From Streptomyces sindenensis (GTDB lineage Bacteria; Actinomycetota; Actinomycetes; Streptomycetales; Streptomycetaceae), in NCBI RefSeq assembly GCF_014649035.1, contig NZ_BMSG01000005.1:1-64000 (forward strand): a DNA stretch of 64,000 nt. Direction: 5' to 3'. Below, one piece after another: positions 52,469 through 60,999 of this stretch; position 1 is the stretch's first letter, and every line of letters begins with the position of its first letter. The position numbers were made by a program, and so were the translations under genes. The notes under the pieces are model-generated. The model ran no database searches. It saw nothing but the letters and a program-made list of their open reading frames with translations, and had not been told where the DNA came from.

Positions 52469-53392
52469 TCAGAGGTTGGTCATGTCGACCGGGATCTTCG
52501 GCTCGACGCCGTCCCGGAGCACGGTGGCCTCGATCAGACCGTAGGGACGGTCCGCCGCGAAGTAGACCTCATTGTCGTTCTTGAGGCCGAACGGTTCGAG
52601 GTCCACCAGGAAGTGGTGGTTGTTCGGCAGCGAGAAGCGGATCTCGTCGATCTCGCTGCGGCTGTTGATGATGCGCGAACCCATCTGGTACAGGGTCTGC
52701 TGGAGCGAGAGGGAATACGTCTCGGCGAAGGCGTGGAGCATGTGCTTGCGCGCCTGCTCGTAGGACTTCTCCCAGTTCGGCATGTGCTGCTCGTCGCTGG
52801 TCCAGTTGTAGCGCCAGCGGGCGGAGACGTCCGTCGCCAGGATGCGGTCGTACGCCTCCTTGAGCGTCGTGTACTTGTCCTTGACGTAGCCCCAGAACTC
52901 GGAGTTGGTCGAGTTCATCACGGTGAGGTCCTTGAGGCCCGAGATGACCTCCCAGCTCTCACCGTCGTAGGTGATCTGGGAGACGCGGGTCTCCATGCCC
53001 TTGCGGGCGAAGGAGTGCTTGACCTCGTCGGCGCCGATGAACTTGGAGTTGCCCTCCGAGGTCGCGATGCGCTCCCAGGCGTACTCCTCGATCCGGATCC
53101 GGGCGCGGTGGATCGGCTCCTGCGAGGAGACGAAGTGCCGGGCGAGGTGGATGCCGAACTGCTCGGCGGACTCGATCCCGTGCTCCTTGGCGAACGCGAA
53201 CACCGTGTTCTTGGTGGTGTCGGTCGGCAGGACGTTGGCGTTGGAGCCGGAGTAGTGGACGTCGTCCATGTCGCCGGAGAGGGCGACCGAGACGTTCAGG
53301 TCCTTGATGTGGTGGGTGTCGCCGTCCCGCGTGATCTTTACGACGCGGTTCTCTGCTTTGCCGTACTGGTTCTGGCCGAGAATCGTGGGCAT
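52469..53392 (-). CDS. uox: Urate oxidase (uricase)
   Basis: 307-aa cofactor-free enzyme that oxidises urate to 5-hydroxyisourate. Diagnostic pieces: LGQNQYGKAENRVVKI (about 5-20) with the catalytic Lys, LPTDTTKNTVFAFAKE (about 55-70) with the catalytic Thr, FGIHLARHFVSSQEPIHRAR (about 79-98), TNSEFWGYVKDKYTTL and the late SEIDEIRFSLPNNHHFLVDL (about 244-263) with the active-site His/Asn/Gln region. ATG 53392, seven bases after the HIU hydrolase stop. It is the third gene of the OHCU decarboxylase-HIU hydrolase-uricase operon, in reverse order of the reaction sequence. Confidence 0.98.
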   Translation of the reverse strand: MPTILGQNQYGKAENRVVKITRDGDTHHIKDLNVSVALSGDMDDVHYSGSNANVLPTDTTKNTVFAFAKEHGIESAEQFGIHLARHFVSSQEPIHRARIRIEEYAWERIATSEGNSKFIGADEVKHSFARKGMETRVSQITYDGESWEVISGLKDLTVMNSTNSEFWGYVKDKYTTLKEAYDRILATDVSARWRYNWTSDEQHMPNWEKSYEQARKHMLHAFAETYSLSLQQTLYQMGSRIINSRSEIDEIRFSLPNNHHFLVDLEPFGLKNDNEVYFAADRPYGLIEATVLRDGVEPKIPVDMTNL

Positions 53393-53399
53393 GTCGGTG

Positions 53400-53789
53400 C
53401 TAGCTCCCTCGGTAAACGGAGTAGCCGAACGGGTTGAGCAGCAGCGGTACGTGGTAGTGCTCGCCCGGGACGACCGCGAAGGCGATCGTCACTTCCGGGA
53501 AGAACGCGCCGCTGTCCCTTACGCGGGGGGCGTCCTGCTGCGCCTCGGCTTGCTTCTTGGAAAAGTACGTCTCGGTGTCGAATGCGAGACGTACGTGGGT
53601 GGTGCCCTCCGGCAGTGCCGGCAGGTCCTTGCAACGCCCGTCCGCATCGGTCGCGGACGCTCCGAGCGTCACGTACGGCGCGTCGCTTCCGCTGCGGGCG
53701 GCGAGCGAGACGGCGACGGACGCGGCGGGGCGGCCGATGCTGGTGTCCAGGATGTGGGTGGACACCGATGCGGTCGTGTCGGTACTCAA
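53400..53789 (-). CDS. uraH: 5-Hydroxyisourate hydrolase
   Basis: 129-aa transthyretin-like enzyme that hydrolyses 5-hydroxyisourate to OHCU. Family signatures: VSTHILDTSIGRPAASVAV (about 9-27) with the catalytic His, RCKDLP, and the C-terminal FGYSVYRGS ending in the diagnostic YRGS. The start is a TTG at 53789, about ten bases after AGGAG; the longer frame from 53813 has no site. It starts 21 bases after the OHCU decarboxylase stop and precedes uricase. Confidence 0.95.
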   Translation of the reverse strand: MSTDTTASVSTHILDTSIGRPAASVAVSLAARSGSDAPYVTLGASATDADGRCKDLPALPEGTTHVRLAFDTETYFSKKQAEAQQDAPRVRDSGAFFPEVTIAFAVVPGEHYHVPLLLNPFGYSVYRGS

Positions 53790-53809
53790 GACCGTCACTC
53801 TCCTAGATC

Positions 53810-54346
53810 TCAAGAGTCCTGCGCGGGGGCGTCCTCGGTGAGGGCCTCCGTCACGAGACGGGTCAGCCGGATGCGGTTGATCTTGCCCAGTTCGGTGCGC
53901 ACGATCTCCTGCTCCTGCTCGGGCGAGTTCCCGATCCGGGACTTCACCGCGTCGCGCATCTGCTCACCGGTGGCGCCGGTGGCGCAGATCAGGAAGACAT
54001 GTCCGAACCGCTCCTGGTAGGCCAGGTTCAGTTCGAGCATCTCGGTCTTGAGCTCCTCGGAGGCGCCGGCCATCCCCCGCTGCTCACGGGAGGAGGTCGG
54101 GTCGCCGGGCTTCGGGCGGCCGATCGGCGGGTGGCCCGCCATCGCGTCGGCCAGGTCCGCCGCGGTGAGCTGCGCCGTGGCGGCGTCGCTCGCGGCGAGC
54201 AGGGCTTCTTCGGTGGCGTACGGACGCCCGGCGAGTACGGTGTTTCCCCAGGCCGCACTGGCACACACCTCGTGCAGTGCGGGGGTGGCCTCGCCGTCCG
54301 CCAGGGTGTTGAACCGGGTGAGGCCCGGTGTGGAGCTCGAAGTCAC
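53810..54346 (-). CDS. uraD: OHCU decarboxylase
   Basis: 178-aa helical enzyme that decarboxylates 2-oxo-4-hydroxy-4-carboxy-5-ureidoimidazoline to S-allantoin. The active-site His is in the AGHPPIGRPKPG segment (about 68-79), preceded by LADAM; ELNLAYQERFGHVFLICATG (about 113-132) is the substrate-binding core. GTG 54346 follows GGAGG. It is the first gene of the urate operon, 74 bases downstream of the TCAAC-N5-GTTGA box at 54420. Confidence 0.94.
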   Translation of the reverse strand: MTSSSTPGLTRFNTLADGEATPALHEVCASAAWGNTVLAGRPYATEEALLAASDAATAQLTAADLADAMAGHPPIGRPKPGDPTSSREQRGMAGASEELKTEMLELNLAYQERFGHVFLICATGATGEQMRDAVKSRIGNSPEQEQEIVRTELGKINRIRLTRLVTEALTEDAPAQDS

Positions 54347-54419
54347 GGGAGCCTCCGTGGCTGTTTTTCGCTGTGCGTTGTTCGGGCTGCGGATAGCTAA
54401 CGCCCTCCGCAACACGACG

Positions 54420-54434
54420 TCAACACTTTGTTGA
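54420..54434. promoter_or_regulatory. Candidate AllR-type operator upstream of the urate operon
   Basis: TCAAC (54420-54424), five bases, GTTGA (54430-54434): a perfect inverted repeat of the same form as those at 30787 and 36962. It lies between the terminator of the upstream gene (54452-54483) and the OHCU decarboxylase start. Confidence 0.65.
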
Positions 54435-54451
54435 AATATCGCGAACGAAGA

Positions 54452-54483
54452 AAGCCGCCGTCCCGGCATGCGGACGGCGGCTT
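54452..54483 (-). terminator. Rho-independent-like terminator of the HTH gene
   Basis: AAGCCGCCGTCC (54452-54463) pairs perfectly with GGACGGCGGCTT (54472-54483) around CGGCATGC. On the minus strand it is followed by a T-rich run (TTTCTTCG). It starts 28 bases after the stop of the gene at 54511. Confidence 0.85.
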
Positions 54484-54510
54484 CCCTGTGCGCTCGGCGA
54501 GTTGGGCCAA

Positions 54511-54909
54511 CTACTGACCCTTGGCCGTATGTTCCCTGTTGAGGTAGTTGTACACGGTGAATCTGGAGACGCCCAGGGCGCCGGCCACGGTCTCCACTCC
54601 ATGGCGCACGGAGAAGGCACCGCGTGCCTCCAGGGCCCGGACGACGCTCTGCTTGGCCTTCCGGTCCAGGTCGGCGAGCGGCATCCCGTGCCGCCGCTCC
54701 ATCGCGGCGAGGATGTGGTCCAGCGAGTCGGAGAGCTGGGGCAGCCGTACGGCTATGACGTCCTGGCCCTCCCAGGCGAGCACCACATCGTCCGGCTGGG
54801 CCTGCTCGGGGCCCAGCAGCTCGGCGCCCATCGCGTCGACGAGCGGCTTGACGGCCGACACGAAGGGGTGGTCGACGGTGACCGGAACGTGATCGGCGGA
54901 TTCGGTCAC
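54511..54909 (-). CDS. Helix-turn-helix DNA-binding protein (YheO/PAS-like with HTH)
   Basis: 132-aa regulator. The N-terminal two-thirds (VDHPFVSAVKPLVDAMGAEL, VVLAWEGQDVIAVRLPQL) resembles the N-terminal sensory region of YheO-type proteins; the C-terminus holds GVETVAGALGVSRFTVYNYL (about 105-124), a Fis/HTH-like helix-turn-helix. GTG 54909 follows AGGAGG. It overlaps the stop of the DUF77-like gene and sits just upstream of the urate operon, separated by a terminator and the operator box; it may add a second layer of control, which is inference. Confidence 0.75.
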   Translation of the reverse strand: MTESADHVPVTVDHPFVSAVKPLVDAMGAELLGPEQAQPDDVVLAWEGQDVIAVRLPQLSDSLDHILAAMERRHGMPLADLDRKAKQSVVRALEARGAFSVRHGVETVAGALGVSRFTVYNYLNREHTAKGQ

Positions 54910-55157
54910 CGGGCCTCCTCCTCGATCACGTTCACCTGGAGCGAGACCCGGGTGGCGCCGGAGGCGAGGGCCTGGCGCAGCAGGGAGTCCACTGCGGTGA
55001 GCACCTCGTCCGCGCCCCCTTCCGCGGTGTTGCCGAAGGGGCCGACGTCGACGGCGTCCAGCTCGGCGCCCTGGATCACCTCCCGGGCCACCACCGCGTG
55101 GGTGGGCGCCTCGTCGAGATCGAAGGGCTCGGTGGTGAATTCCACCCTCAAGCGCAC
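54906..55157 (-). CDS. DUF77/MTH1187-like small protein (thiamine-binding-like)
   Basis: 83-aa ferredoxin-like protein: FTTEPFDLDEAPTHAVVARE, then VDVGPFGNTAEGGADEVLTA (about 40-59) and ALASGATRVSLQVNVIEE. The GPFGNTxEG pattern is that of the DUF77/YkoF-like family, some of which bind thiamine precursors. GTG 55157 follows AAGGAGG, and the stop overlaps the HTH gene start (GTGA). The two therefore form a bicistronic unit. Function in purine metabolism is not indicated by sequence. Confidence 0.65.
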   Translation of the reverse strand: MRLRVEFTTEPFDLDEAPTHAVVAREVIQGAELDAVDVGPFGNTAEGGADEVLTAVDSLLRQALASGATRVSLQVNVIEEEAR

Positions 55158-55267
55158 TGTGCCTCCTTGATGTCCTCGCCGCGGGTGCGGGCGCGCGGCT
55201 CGGCCACGACTGTAACCGCTGTTCCGGGGCCCGCCCCCGGTGTGCGCGGGGCCCCGTACGACGGTGG

Positions 55268-56485
55268 TCACGGCAGTGGCAGGACACAGACCGCGACCGG
55301 CGCCGGGAAGGGGTCGCCGGCGGCGGTGAGGGAGCCGTCGGGCCCGACGCCGAAGACGGTGACGGTGGAGGAGCGCTGGTTGGCGGCGAAGAGCAGCGAG
55401 CTGTCCGGGGACAGGGCCAGCTGCCGGGGCCAGTCGCCGCCGACGGACACGGTGTCCAGCAGCCGCAGGGCCGCCCCTTCGTCCTCCACGGCGTAACGGG
55501 TGAGGCTGTCGGGGCCCCGGTTGGCGAGGTAGGCGTACGCCCCGTCGCCGGTGACGACCGGCTGGGAGGGGTAGCCGGTGCCCGATCCCGTGCCGGTGGA
55601 CTGCCCGGGCCCCGGGGTGAGGACGCCGGTGGCGGGGTCGTACGCGCAGACGACCAGGGTGTTGTCCAGCTCGCAGGCCAGGTAGGCGAAGCGCCCGCCG
55701 GGGTGGAAGGCGAGGTGGCGGGGGCCGGAGCCGGGCGCCAGGGCGGCGCGGGAGACCTCGGCGAGCGTCCCGGCGGACTCGTCCAGCGCGTACGTGTACA
55801 CGGTGTCGGTGCCCAGGTCCACGGCGAGGACATGCCCGCCGTCGGGGGCGGTGACGATCTGGTGGGCGTGCGGCCCGCCCTGGCCGGGGCCGGGCGGCGG
55901 TGAGCCGTGGGTGACCAGGTCGGTGCGCTCGCCCAGCGAGCCGTCCTCGGCGATCGGGTGCACGGCGACGCTGCCGGAGCCGTAGTTCGCGCTCAGCAGC
56001 CAGCGCCCGGAGGGGTGGACGGAGAGGTGGGTGGTACCGGAGCCGCCGGTGGCTCGGCTGCCGAGCGCCTCGTACGTTCCGTCCGCCGCGCGCCGCACGG
56101 CGGTGACCGCGCCCGCGTCCTGCTCGGCGACCGCGTAGACGGTGGATCCGGAGGGGTGGAGGGCCAGGTAGGAGGGGTTGTCGACGCCGGTGATCACGGG
56201 ACCGGGAGTGATCGCGCCGGTCGCCGTGTCGTACGCGGCCGTGCCGATGCCGGTACCGCCTCCCGCCTCGGAGGTGTACGTGCCGAGGAGCAGCGGGCGG
56301 GTGGCGCGCGGGGCGGGCGCGGCGGCCGGACGGGCCGCGGCGTGGGCCGGGCCGGCTGCGGCGGGCCCCGCGGCCGCCAGGGCGGCCGTGGCCAGCAGGC
56401 CGCCGAGGAAGCCGCGACGGCCGGGGCGGGCGGGCACGGGAGCGGGGCGTTCGGGGCCGGAGTACGGGTGGGGGGACGGGTTCAT
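55268..56485 (-). CDS. Tat-exported seven-bladed beta-propeller, lactonase family
   Basis: 405-aa extracellular protein of the 6-phosphogluconolactonase (YbhE/Pgl)-like propeller family. A twin-arginine signal (RRGFLGGLLATAALAAAG, about 23-40) is followed by an Ala/Pro-rich linker to about residue 63, then repeated blades: LLLGTYTSEAGGGTGIGTA, NPSYLALHPSGSTVYAV, TTHLSVHPSGRWLLSANYG, PHAHQIVTAPDGGHVLAVDLG, GPRHLAFHPGGRFAYLACEL, WPRQLALSPDSSLLFAANQ. These HxSGxxxYAV-type blades match the family, but export argues against a role in the pentose pathway. ATG 56485 has no strong ribosome site. The 110-base gap downstream holds no gene. Confidence 0.88.
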   Translation of the reverse strand: MNPSPHPYSGPERPAPVPARPGRRGFLGGLLATAALAAAGPAAAGPAHAAARPAAAPAPRATRPLLLGTYTSEAGGGTGIGTAAYDTATGAITPGPVITGVDNPSYLALHPSGSTVYAVAEQDAGAVTAVRRAADGTYEALGSRATGGSGTTHLSVHPSGRWLLSANYGSGSVAVHPIAEDGSLGERTDLVTHGSPPPGPGQGGPHAHQIVTAPDGGHVLAVDLGTDTVYTYALDESAGTLAEVSRAALAPGSGPRHLAFHPGGRFAYLACELDNTLVVCAYDPATGVLTPGPGQSTGTGSGTGYPSQPVVTGDGAYAYLANRGPDSLTRYAVEDEGAALRLLDTVSVGGDWPRQLALSPDSSLLFAANQRSSTVTVFGVGPDGSLTAAGDPFPAPVAVCVLPLP

Positions 56486-56609
56486 GCGAGGCACCTCGGG
56501 TGGGGGGTCGGCTGCTTCGGATGCGTCCGCCACCCTGGCGCGCCGACGCCCGCACGGCAAGAGGCGCAACATGAGTTGCACTCTGCGCAACGGCAGTCGG
56601 GTCCGCCGG

Positions 56610-57449
56610 TCAGCCGGCCGCCTGGATGTCCCCCCTGGTCGAGGAGGCGATGGCGTCGCCGTGCGCGAAGTCGCCGGGAGGGATGCCCGGGTGGTGTCCC
56701 TCCCGGTCGGGGGCGACCTCCGCCGCCGGACCGAGCGCGAGCCGGGAGACGATCCGGTAGCGGTCGCCCCGGTACAGCGAGTGGACGTACTCCACCGGGC
56801 GGCCCGTGGTGTCGGAGGTGAGCCGCTCGAAGAGCAGTGCCGGGGACAGCTCCGGAACGTCGAGCAGCCCGGCCTCGGCGCGGGTGACGACGGTGGGCTC
56901 GATCGCCTGGACCGCCTCGTGGACGTGCACGCCGTGGGTGGCGCGCAGATGCTCGTACAGATCGCCGCTCTCCAGCTCCTGCGCACTGAGTCCCGGCACC
57001 AGCTCGGCCCGGATGTGCAGATGCTCGATGGCCATCGGCGCCCCGTCCACCAGCCTCAGCCGCGCCACGTAGACGATCTCGGCGGCGGGTGACATGCGCA
57101 GCTTGCGGCCGACGCGGGCCCCCGCCTGGAGCGTGGTGAACTCCAGCAGCCGGCTCGACCAGGCGCCGGCCGCCTGCGGCACACTGAGCGCGCGGTCCCC
57201 GGCGATCAGCTCCTGGGTGATCTTGGCGGGGGCGACGAACATGCCCCGGCCGTGTTCGCGCACCAGGAGCCCGGCGGCGACCAGCTCGTCGACCGCCGCG
57301 CGCACCGTGGGCCGGGAGACGCCGAGCAGGGCGCACAGGGCGCGCTCCGAGGGGATGGCGTCCCCGGGGCTGCGTGACTCGATCAGCTCCAGTACGGCAT
57401 CGCGGGTCCGCTCCCGTTTGAGCACCGTCCCCGGCACATCCGCGTCCAT
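56610..57449 (-). CDS. GntR-family regulator with UTRA domain, das-type
   Basis: 279-aa repressor. Winged helix at about 9-75 (RTRDAVLELIESRSPGDAIP, ALCALLGVSRPTVRAAVDEL, REHGRGMFVAPAK), then a UTRA domain (about 95-240: LRLVDGAPMAIEHLHIRAEL, LTSDTTGRPVEYVHSLYRGD, YRIVSRL) expected to bind an amino-sugar phosphate. It is divergent from the DasA-like binding-protein gene at 57766, with TGGTC-containing palindromes between, so it probably controls the adjoining importer and hexosaminidase. ATG 57449. It is not DasR itself by sequence layout, but of the same class. Confidence 0.88.
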   Translation of the reverse strand: MDADVPGTVLKRERTRDAVLELIESRSPGDAIPSERALCALLGVSRPTVRAAVDELVAAGLLVREHGRGMFVAPAKITQELIAGDRALSVPQAAGAWSSRLLEFTTLQAGARVGRKLRMSPAAEIVYVARLRLVDGAPMAIEHLHIRAELVPGLSAQELESGDLYEHLRATHGVHVHEAVQAIEPTVVTRAEAGLLDVPELSPALLFERLTSDTTGRPVEYVHSLYRGDRYRIVSRLALGPAAEVAPDREGHHPGIPPGDFAHGDAIASSTRGDIQAAG

Positions 57450-57482
57450 GGTCTCCCCTCCCGACGACCGATTCTTTTCTTA

Positions 57483-57630
57483 CCAGTTGACCACCCCGGC
57501 ACCCCAACTGGCCTGCTGGTCAGGTGAAGTGTAGCGCTTGCCGGAGCAGGATCAGGCGCCCATGTTGCCAGGAGATCACCAATTCCCGCTCATACGCAGG
57601 GGGTTGACGACCCCATTGGTCTATGCCACC
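57483..57630. promoter_or_regulatory. Divergent promoter region with GntR/DasR-like operator candidates
   Basis: Within the 316-base gap 57450-57765: ATTGGTCTATGCCACC (57615-57630) closely resembles the DasR-responsive element (consensus form ACTGGTCTAGACCA). A TTGACG hexamer at 57604 with a plausible -10 at 57627-57632 would place this site over the promoter. CCAGTTG (57483-57489) and CAACTGG (57505-57511) form a further inverted repeat close to the regulator gene, and TGGTCA half-sites recur at about 57517 and 57671. Confidence 0.55.
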
Positions 57631-57765
57631 TTCATCCACCATCGACAGGCAAGCTGTCCAGCGAGTCTCACTGGTCAGGTGGTCAGGCCTCGTCCGGTCC
57701 GTCAGGTCCATCAAGTCCGTCCGATCCGCTCTGCTTCCCGATCCGTACCGCTCTCGAGGTGAACC

Positions 57766-59034
57766 GTGAAGTACCGCTTGCTCGCCGGTGGGTCCGTGCT
57801 CGTCCTGACCGCCGCGCTCAGTGCCTGCAGTCCGTCGTCCGGACCGGACTCCGGAAACGGGGACGGCCGGACGACGGTGGACGTGTGGCTGATGCGCGAC
57901 AGCGTCTCGGCGCAGTTCCAGAAGGATTTCACCGCGGACTTCGAGAAGCGCCACCCGACGATCGACGTGAAGATCCAGATCCAGGAGTGGGACGGGATCG
58001 GCCAGAAGATCACCGCCGCCCTGGCCAGCAACGACGCCCCGGACGTCATCGAGGCGGGCAACACCCAGGTGGCCCAGTACGCGGAGAGCGGCGGACTGCT
58101 CGACCTCAGCGACCGCAAGGACGAGCTGAACGGCGAGGACTGGCTGAGCGGCCTGGCCGAGCCGGGATCGTACGAGGGCAGGCAGTACGGCATCCCGTAC
58201 TACGCGGCGAACCGGGTGGTCATCTACCGCACCGACCTCTTCGCGAAGGCGGGCGTCGACGCGACGAAGATCAAGACCCGTGAGCAGTGGATCGACGCCA
58301 CGGCCCAGCTCAACAAGGGCGGAACGCAGGGCATCTACCTCCCCGGACAGATGTGGTACGCGCTGGCCGGGTTCATCTGGGACGAGGGCGGCGACCTCGC
58401 CGCCGAGTCCGGCGGGAAGTGGTCCGGGGCGCTGGACACCCCCGAGGCGCTGCGCGGCATGGCGTTCTACGAAAAGCTCCAGGCGCTCGGCAAGGGCCCC
58501 AAGGACTCCGACGAGGACGATCCGCCGCAGGCCGAGGTGATGGCCCAGGGTCAGGTGGCCCAGGTCATCTCCACCCCGGGCGGGGCCAAGGTCATCGCCG
58601 AGAACAACCCCGGACTCAAGGGAAAGCTCGCCTTCTTCCCGATCCCGGGCAAGACGGCCGGCACCCCCGGCGCGGTCTTCACCGGCGGCTCCGACCTGGT
58701 CGTGCCGGCCGCGGCGGCCCACCCCGACGAGGCGGTCGCCTTCATCAAGGAGCTGACCGGGGACACCTGGCAGAAGAAGCTCGCCGTCGCCATGAGCTAC
58801 GTGCCGAACCGGACCTCGCTGGCCTCCGCCGTGGCCGACGACCCGGGGGCCGCCGCGATGGCGGTCGGCGCCGCCCACGGGCACGCCACGCCCAACACCC
58901 CGGGCTGGGCGGCGGTCGAGGCGGAGAACCCGATCAAGGACTACATGACGGCCGTGCTCACCGGGGGCGATCCGGCCGAGGAGGCCGCGAAGGCCTCGCG
59001 GGACATCACCCGGGCCATGAACGCCGGCTCCTGA
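57766..59034 (+). CDS. DasA-like sugar ABC transporter substrate-binding lipoprotein
   Basis: 422-aa extracytoplasmic receptor of the CUT1 class. Lipoprotein signal: SVLVLTAALSACSPS with Cys near residue 21. Mature family pieces include VDVWLMRDSVSAQFQKDFTA, IQEWDGIGQKITAALASNDAPDVIEAGNTQ (in part EWDGIGQKITAAL), YGIPYYAANRVVIYRT, YLPGQMWYALAGFIWDEGG and FTGGSDLVVPAAA, which closely follow chitobiose/N-acetylglucosamine receptors such as DasA. GTG 57766 follows GAGGTG. It is the first gene of a four-gene operon with two permeases and a GH20 hexosaminidase. No ATPase is encoded, as in das, which borrows the shared MsiK. Confidence 0.93.
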   Translation: MKYRLLAGGSVLVLTAALSACSPSSGPDSGNGDGRTTVDVWLMRDSVSAQFQKDFTADFEKRHPTIDVKIQIQEWDGIGQKITAALASNDAPDVIEAGNTQVAQYAESGGLLDLSDRKDELNGEDWLSGLAEPGSYEGRQYGIPYYAANRVVIYRTDLFAKAGVDATKIKTREQWIDATAQLNKGGTQGIYLPGQMWYALAGFIWDEGGDLAAESGGKWSGALDTPEALRGMAFYEKLQALGKGPKDSDEDDPPQAEVMAQGQVAQVISTPGGAKVIAENNPGLKGKLAFFPIPGKTAGTPGAVFTGGSDLVVPAAAAHPDEAVAFIKELTGDTWQKKLAVAMSYVPNRTSLASAVADDPGAAAMAVGAAHGHATPNTPGWAAVEAENPIKDYMTAVLTGGDPAEEAAKASRDITRAMNAGS

Positions 59035-59074
59035 CCCCGATCCGCCACCCGAGCAGGACGAAAGGAGGCGTGCC

Positions 59075-60067
59075 GTGCCGGTCGTCGACCAACGGACCGC
59101 ACCCAGCACCCCCCGGCGAAGCCCGGCCCCACGCCTCGCCGTACGCAGGCCCCCGCCCCGGCGCCGGGGAACGGGCGGGGCCCGGAGCCTCTGGCCGTAC
59201 GCCCTGGTCGCCCCCGCCGTCGGCGGCATGCTCTATCTGCTGGTCTACCCGCTGGTGCGGGCCGTCCTGATCTCGTTCCAGGACTTCCGGCTGCGGCAGC
59301 TGATCGCCGGTGACGCGGACTTCGTGGGCCTGCGGAACTACCGGACGCTGCTGACGGATCCCCGCTTCTGGGAAGTGGTCCGCCGCACGTTCCTGTTCAT
59401 GGCGGTCAACGTCGTCCTGATCATGGTGATCGCCACGCTGGTGGCGTTGATGGTGGAGCGGCTCGGGCGGATCGGGCGGACGGTGGTGCTGTGTTCGCTG
59501 GTGCTGGCCTGGGCGATGCCGGTGGTGGCGGCGACCACCGTCTTCCAGTGGCTGTTCCACTCGGAGTTCGGCATCGTCAACTGGTCGCTGACCTCGCTCG
59601 GCCTCGACTCCTTCGACCGCTATCCGTGGTTCGCCAACGGCACCGCCGCTTTCGCGATCCTCGTGACGCTGATCGTCTGGCAGTCGGTGCCGTTCGCCGC
59701 GATCACCCTGTACTCGGCGCTGACCACCGTCTCCCCCGAGCTGTATGAGTCGGCACGGCTGGACGGGGCGGGCGCGGGGCGGATCTTCCGCTCGGTCACC
59801 TTCCCGATCCTGCGGCCGATCTTCCTGCTGGTGCTGTCGCTGGAGGTGATCTGGACGTTCAAGGCGTTCGTCCAGATCTGGGTGATGACGAGGGGCGGTC
59901 CGGGCGACGCCACGACGATCCTGCCGGTCTACGCGGTGCAGACGGCGCTCTCCAGCCAGCGGTACGACCTCGGCTCCGCCGCCTCGATGGTCACCGTGGT
60001 CCTGATGTCCGGGGTGCTCGTCCTCTACTTCCGCCAGATGCTCCGCCAGGAGGACGAGTCCCGATGA
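59075..60067 (+). CDS. Sugar ABC importer permease (MalF/DasB type)
   Basis: 330-aa integral membrane protein with six TM helices starting about residue 48 (LWPYALVAPAVGGMLYLLVYPL), after an Arg/Pro-rich cytoplasmic tail. The CUT1 EAA loop is ELYESARLDGAGAGRIFRSV (about 224-243), which docks to the ATPase, and ITLYSALTTVSPE precedes it. The start is GTG 59075 with AAAGGAGG. Its stop overlaps the next permease start (ATGA at 60064-60067). Confidence 0.93.
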   Translation: MPVVDQRTAPSTPRRSPAPRLAVRRPPPRRRGTGGARSLWPYALVAPAVGGMLYLLVYPLVRAVLISFQDFRLRQLIAGDADFVGLRNYRTLLTDPRFWEVVRRTFLFMAVNVVLIMVIATLVALMVERLGRIGRTVVLCSLVLAWAMPVVAATTVFQWLFHSEFGIVNWSLTSLGLDSFDRYPWFANGTAAFAILVTLIVWQSVPFAAITLYSALTTVSPELYESARLDGAGAGRIFRSVTFPILRPIFLLVLSLEVIWTFKAFVQIWVMTRGGPGDATTILPVYAVQTALSSQRYDLGSAASMVTVVLMSGVLVLYFRQMLRQEDESR

Positions 60068-60909
60068 ACTCACCTGTCGCGCGCCTTCGGCTCCGGCGCC
60101 TTCCGCTCCGCCTCGCCGCCGCCGTGACCGTCCTGATCTGCCTCTTCCCCGTGTACTGGATGATCTCCACGGCCTTCAAGCCGTCCAAGGACATCCAGTC
60201 GTCGAACCCGCGGCTCCTCCCGCACACCTGGACCCTCGACCACTTCCGACGAGCCGTGGAAGCCGACGGGTTCGCGCTGTTCTGGCGCAACAGCATCCTC
60301 GTGACGCTGGGGGCCGTCCTGCTGGCGCTGCTGGTGGCGCTGGGCGCGGCGTACGCCGTGGCGCGGCTGCGGTGGAGGGGCCGACGCCAGTTCATGCTGA
60401 TGATCTTCATCGCGCAGATGGCGCCCTGGGAGTCGCTGATCATCCCGGTCTACATCATCTCCCGGGACACGAACATGCTGGACCGGCTGCCCACGCTGAC
60501 GCTGATCTACTTCATGATCACGCTGCCGTTCACGGTGGTGGTGCTGCGCGGGTTCATCGGGACGATCCCGCCGGAACTGGAGGAGGCGGCGCAGGTCGAC
60601 GGCTGCACCCGGACCGGGGCGTTCTGGCGGGTGGCGATGCCGCTGCTGGCGCCGGGGCTGATGGCGACCTCGCTGTTCGGCTTCATCACCGCCTGGAACG
60701 AGTTCGCCTACGCCAACTTCCTGATCATCAAACAGCAGGACAACCGGACCCTGCCGGTCTGGCTGTCGTCCTTCCAGAACACCTTCGGCACCGACTGGGG
60801 CGCCACGATGGCCGCCTCCACCCTCTTCGCGCTGCCGGCCCTGGTGATCTTCCTGCTGCTCCAGCGCCATGTCACGTCCGGCTTCGCCGCCGGTGCCGTG
60901 AAGGGGTGA
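60064..60909 (+). CDS. Sugar ABC importer permease (MalG/DasC type)
   Basis: 281-aa partner of the preceding permease. N-terminal PLRLAAAVTVLICLFPVYWMISTAFKPS (in part LICLFPVYWMISTAFKPS) is the CUT1 MalG opening; about six TM helices follow, and the EAA loop reads ELEEAAQVDGCTRTGAFWRV (about 175-194). FGFITAWNEFAYANFLI is the usual late TM motif. ATG 60064 is coupled to the upstream stop. The 90-base gap downstream precedes the hexosaminidase. Confidence 0.93.
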   Translation: MNSPVARLRLRRLPLRLAAAVTVLICLFPVYWMISTAFKPSKDIQSSNPRLLPHTWTLDHFRRAVEADGFALFWRNSILVTLGAVLLALLVALGAAYAVARLRWRGRRQFMLMIFIAQMAPWESLIIPVYIISRDTNMLDRLPTLTLIYFMITLPFTVVVLRGFIGTIPPELEEAAQVDGCTRTGAFWRVAMPLLAPGLMATSLFGFITAWNEFAYANFLIIKQQDNRTLPVWLSSFQNTFGTDWGATMAASTLFALPALVIFLLLQRHVTSGFAAGAVKG

Positions 60910-60999
60910 GCGGCGGAGAACGCCGCTCGGCCCCGCCGGCCCCGTTGCCACCCGCCTCTCCGCCCGTCCGCCTGCCCGCGAACCGAATCCGGAGTCCCC

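Noticed and set aside
55268..56485. Assignment as the cytoplasmic 6-phosphogluconolactonase of the pentose pathway
   Set aside because: A clear twin-arginine export signal and Ala/Pro linker indicate an extracellular protein, so only the fold family is claimed.
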